Under the pieces are notes generated by a model. The model made no database searches. It saw nothing but the letters and a program-made list of their open reading frames with translations, and had not been told where the DNA came from. Below, piece by piece: positions 32,770 through 34,511 of a stretch of DNA of 34,511 nt. A program made the position numbers and the translations under genes. How positions within the stretch are numbered: position 1 is the first letter of the stretch; every line of letters begins with the position of its first letter. This DNA comes from Chitinophaga pinensis (GTDB taxonomy: Bacteria > Bacteroidota > Bacteroidia > NS11-12g > UBA955): assembly GCA_945888525.1 (NCBI GenBank), contig CAMDAF010000005.1, forward strand, positions 1-34,511, given 5' to 3'.

Positions 32770-34446
32770 ATGAATAAATTCTTCATTTTCCTTTCATTTT
32801 TTGCATTTCAATATTTAAATGCAGCCCAAAAAGACAGCATCAAAATCAAATTGGATGCCTACAAAAAAGTTAAATTAACCACAGATGCCAGTAAGTTTGA
32901 CCCATTGGAAAGAGAAGGATTAAAACAACTCATTCGAGCAGCAGAATTAATGGACGAAATTTTCAAAACGCAAGCTTATGCCGGAAGTAGGATTACGGAT
33001 ACTATTACAAATCCCAATTTAAAAAAATACATTGATATCAATTATGGTCCATGGGATAGATTGGATGAAAATAGATCTTTTGTTAAAGGAATTGGACCTA
33101 AACCTCTAGGAGCTAACTTTTACCCAGCAGACATGCGCAAGGGTGAATACGACAGTTTAAACGATCCTAAAAAATCTGACCCATACACCATTATTGTTCG
33201 CGAGGATAATCTTCTGAAAGTTGTACCATACTCAGAAGCATATCAGCAAATGCTTTTTGAAGCTTCCATGTGTTTAAAAATAGCATCCGATTTCTTTAAA
33301 GATTCTTCTTTTAGGGTTTTTCTGAAATCACGTTCTGAAGCTTTATTGTCAAATCAATACGATGCAAGTGATCGCATTTGGTTGGACATGAAATCCAATC
33401 AATTTGACATCATTATCGGACCGATTGAAAACTATGAAGACAAATTATATGGCAACAAAACAGCTTATGAAGCCTACGTATTGGTTAAAGATTTGGCTTG
33501 GAGTCAAAAATTAGAAAAGTATGTTGCCTTTTTGCCAGACTTGCAAAGCAATTTACCTGTAGATTCAAAATACAAGAAAGAAGAGGCCGGAACCAGCAGT
33601 CAATTAAATGCTTATGATATTATTTATTATGCAGGAGATTGTAATTCTGGTAGTAAAACCATCGCTGTAAATTTACCAAATGATGAAAAATTGCAATTAG
33701 AAAAAGGCACCAGAAGAAGCCAATTCAAGAATGCAATTCAAGCTAAATTTGAATTTATTATGCTCCCCATTACCAACGAAATGGTAGCGCCTGAGCAAAG
33801 AAAACACGTCACTTTTAATGCGTTTTTTTCAAATACCATGTTTCACGAAGTCGCCCATGGTCTAGGAATTAAAAATACCATCAACGGTAAAGGTACCGTG
33901 AGAGAAGCTCTCGGACCATATTACAGCGCACTGGAAGAAGGCAAAGCTGATATTTTGGGCTTGTACATGATTACCCAATTGTTCGAAAAGAAAGTTTTGA
34001 CAGAAGGTGAAATCATGGATTATTATGTAACCTTTATGGCGGGCATTTTTCGCTCTGTTCGCTTTGGTGCAGCAAGTGCCCACGGCCAAGCTAATATGAT
34101 TCGCTTCAATTATTTTAAAGAACAAGGCGCTTTTATCCGCGATGCTAAAACGGGATACTACATGGTTGATTTAGAAAAAATGAAATTAGCGATGAACAGT
34201 TTGTCTGCTCTAATTATCAAATTGCAAGGAGATGGGGATTTAGATGGTGTTAAAAAACTGATCGCTGAGAAAGGCATGATTCAAGCTGAGCTTCAAAAGG
34301 ATTTAGACAAACTCAAAGCAAAGAATATACCTGTAGATCTTGTCTTTGAGCAAGGTATTCATACCCTGGAATTAGAAGGTAACCCCAATATACCAGTTAT
34401 GCCAAACAACAACTTGCCTGTTCAGATGCCGACGGAAACCAAATAA
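32770..34446 (+). CDS. Secreted M49-like (dipeptidyl peptidase III family) zinc hydrolase
   Basis: 558 residues from the ATG at 32770; a TTG four codons earlier is less likely. A signal peptide ends near residue 18 (LNAAQ). The zinc site is HEVAH at 359-363 (FHEVAHGLGI), with EEGKAD at 389-394 giving the third ligand, as in the EExxxD element of DPP III. The best-known DPP III enzymes have a HExxGH motif with an extra residue; here it is plain HExxH. The region between, with REALGPYYSALEEGKADILG followed by LYMITQLF, fits the shorter Bacteroidota relatives. The C-terminus is Pro/Asn-rich. It is probably a periplasmic peptidase; the substrate is unknown. It has a separate start from dprA after a 77-base gap. 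Confidence 0.75.
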   Translation: MNKFFIFLSFFAFQYLNAAQKDSIKIKLDAYKKVKLTTDASKFDPLEREGLKQLIRAAELMDEIFKTQAYAGSRITDTITNPNLKKYIDINYGPWDRLDENRSFVKGIGPKPLGANFYPADMRKGEYDSLNDPKKSDPYTIIVREDNLLKVVPYSEAYQQMLFEASMCLKIASDFFKDSSFRVFLKSRSEALLSNQYDASDRIWLDMKSNQFDIIIGPIENYEDKLYGNKTAYEAYVLVKDLAWSQKLEKYVAFLPDLQSNLPVDSKYKKEEAGTSSQLNAYDIIYYAGDCNSGSKTIAVNLPNDEKLQLEKGTRRSQFKNAIQAKFEFIMLPITNEMVAPEQRKHVTFNAFFSNTMFHEVAHGLGIKNTINGKGTVREALGPYYSALEEGKADILGLYMITQLFEKKVLTEGEIMDYYVTFMAGIFRSVRFGAASAHGQANMIRFNYFKEQGAFIRDAKTGYYMVDLEKMKLAMNSLSALIIKLQGDGDLDGVKKLIAEKGMIQAELQKDLDKLKAKNIPVDLVFEQGIHTLELEGNPNIPVMPNNNLPVQMPTETK

Positions 34447-34477
34447 ATTAGGCACGATTTTTTCACTTTAATTAACA

Positions 34478-34511
34478 ATGCTTTCAAACGCCACCATGAG
34501 AAAAATAAAAT
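34478..34511 (+). CDS. Possible start of a further gene, cut by window end
   Basis: An ATG at 34478 opens a frame reading MLSNATMRKIK up to the window edge; an internal ATG at 34496 (MRKIK) is an alternative and looks more like a signal-peptide start. Only 11 codons are visible, so nothing can be said on function. Confidence 0.3.
   Translation, partial: MLSNATMRKIK

Overview
The window reads as chromosomal DNA of a low-GC member of the Bacteroidota. Supporting this are repeated -7 promoter boxes of the form TAnnTTTG (often followed by CA), almost no Shine-Dalgarno sequences, a THX ribosomal protein gene, a DUF5723 protein, FGE-fold secreted proteins, and Wzx/Wzz/Wzy genes of Bacteroidota type. 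Genus cannot be told from the sequence. I saw no CRISPR array, insertion sequence, prophage or integrase; most genes are core or house-keeping.

Layout. 1-2.7 kb: the end of argS, a DUF1653 protein, two lipoproteins (one unknown, one OmpA-like with a coiled coil) and the THX gene facing them across a shared terminator. 2.8-6.9 kb: a three-gene polysaccharide export set (flippase, chain-length regulator, polymerase/ligase) meeting a small secreted protein tail to tail. 7.5-9.6 kb: tRNA-Leu(CAA), purD and a DUF502 membrane protein. 9.6-10.8 kb (minus): an ECF sigma factor overlapping a tandem-domain lycopene cyclase. 11.3-12.4 kb: a pterin pair (6-pyruvoyl-tetrahydropterin synthase-like protein and folE). 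12.4-15.8 kb: an M1 peptidase fused to an Omp85-like barrel, then a small membrane protein. 15.8-19.6 kb: mltG, rmlC, a tandem FGE-fold secreted protein and a four-helix membrane protein. 19.6-24 kb (minus): trxB, a MazG-like protein and gatB, plus a separate DUF5723 protein. 24-27.3 kb: DUF423, SixA-like phosphatase and priA as an overlapping operon. 27.3-29.3 kb (minus): an orphan response regulator, a 550-base stretch with gene remains, and rluD. 29.4-34.4 kb: a phosphosugar isomerase, an FAH-family hydrolase, dprA and an M49-like peptidase.

The most notable observations are: (1) the peptidase-barrel fusion, which places an aminopeptidase-type domain on an outer membrane Omp85 barrel; (2) a decayed histidine kinase directly upstream of the orphan response regulator, seen as a PAS fragment joined to the last residues of an ATPase domain; (3) the sigma factor/lycopene cyclase overlap without any other carotenoid gene; (4) several genes whose start codon lies only 3-4 bases after the -7 box, so their mRNAs should be nearly leaderless; and (5) a pterin synthase with the animal-type C-x5-HGH spacing beside folE. 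Starts were moved from upstream TTG codons to internal ATG/GTG codons where promoter boxes, signal peptides or gene spacing favour this.
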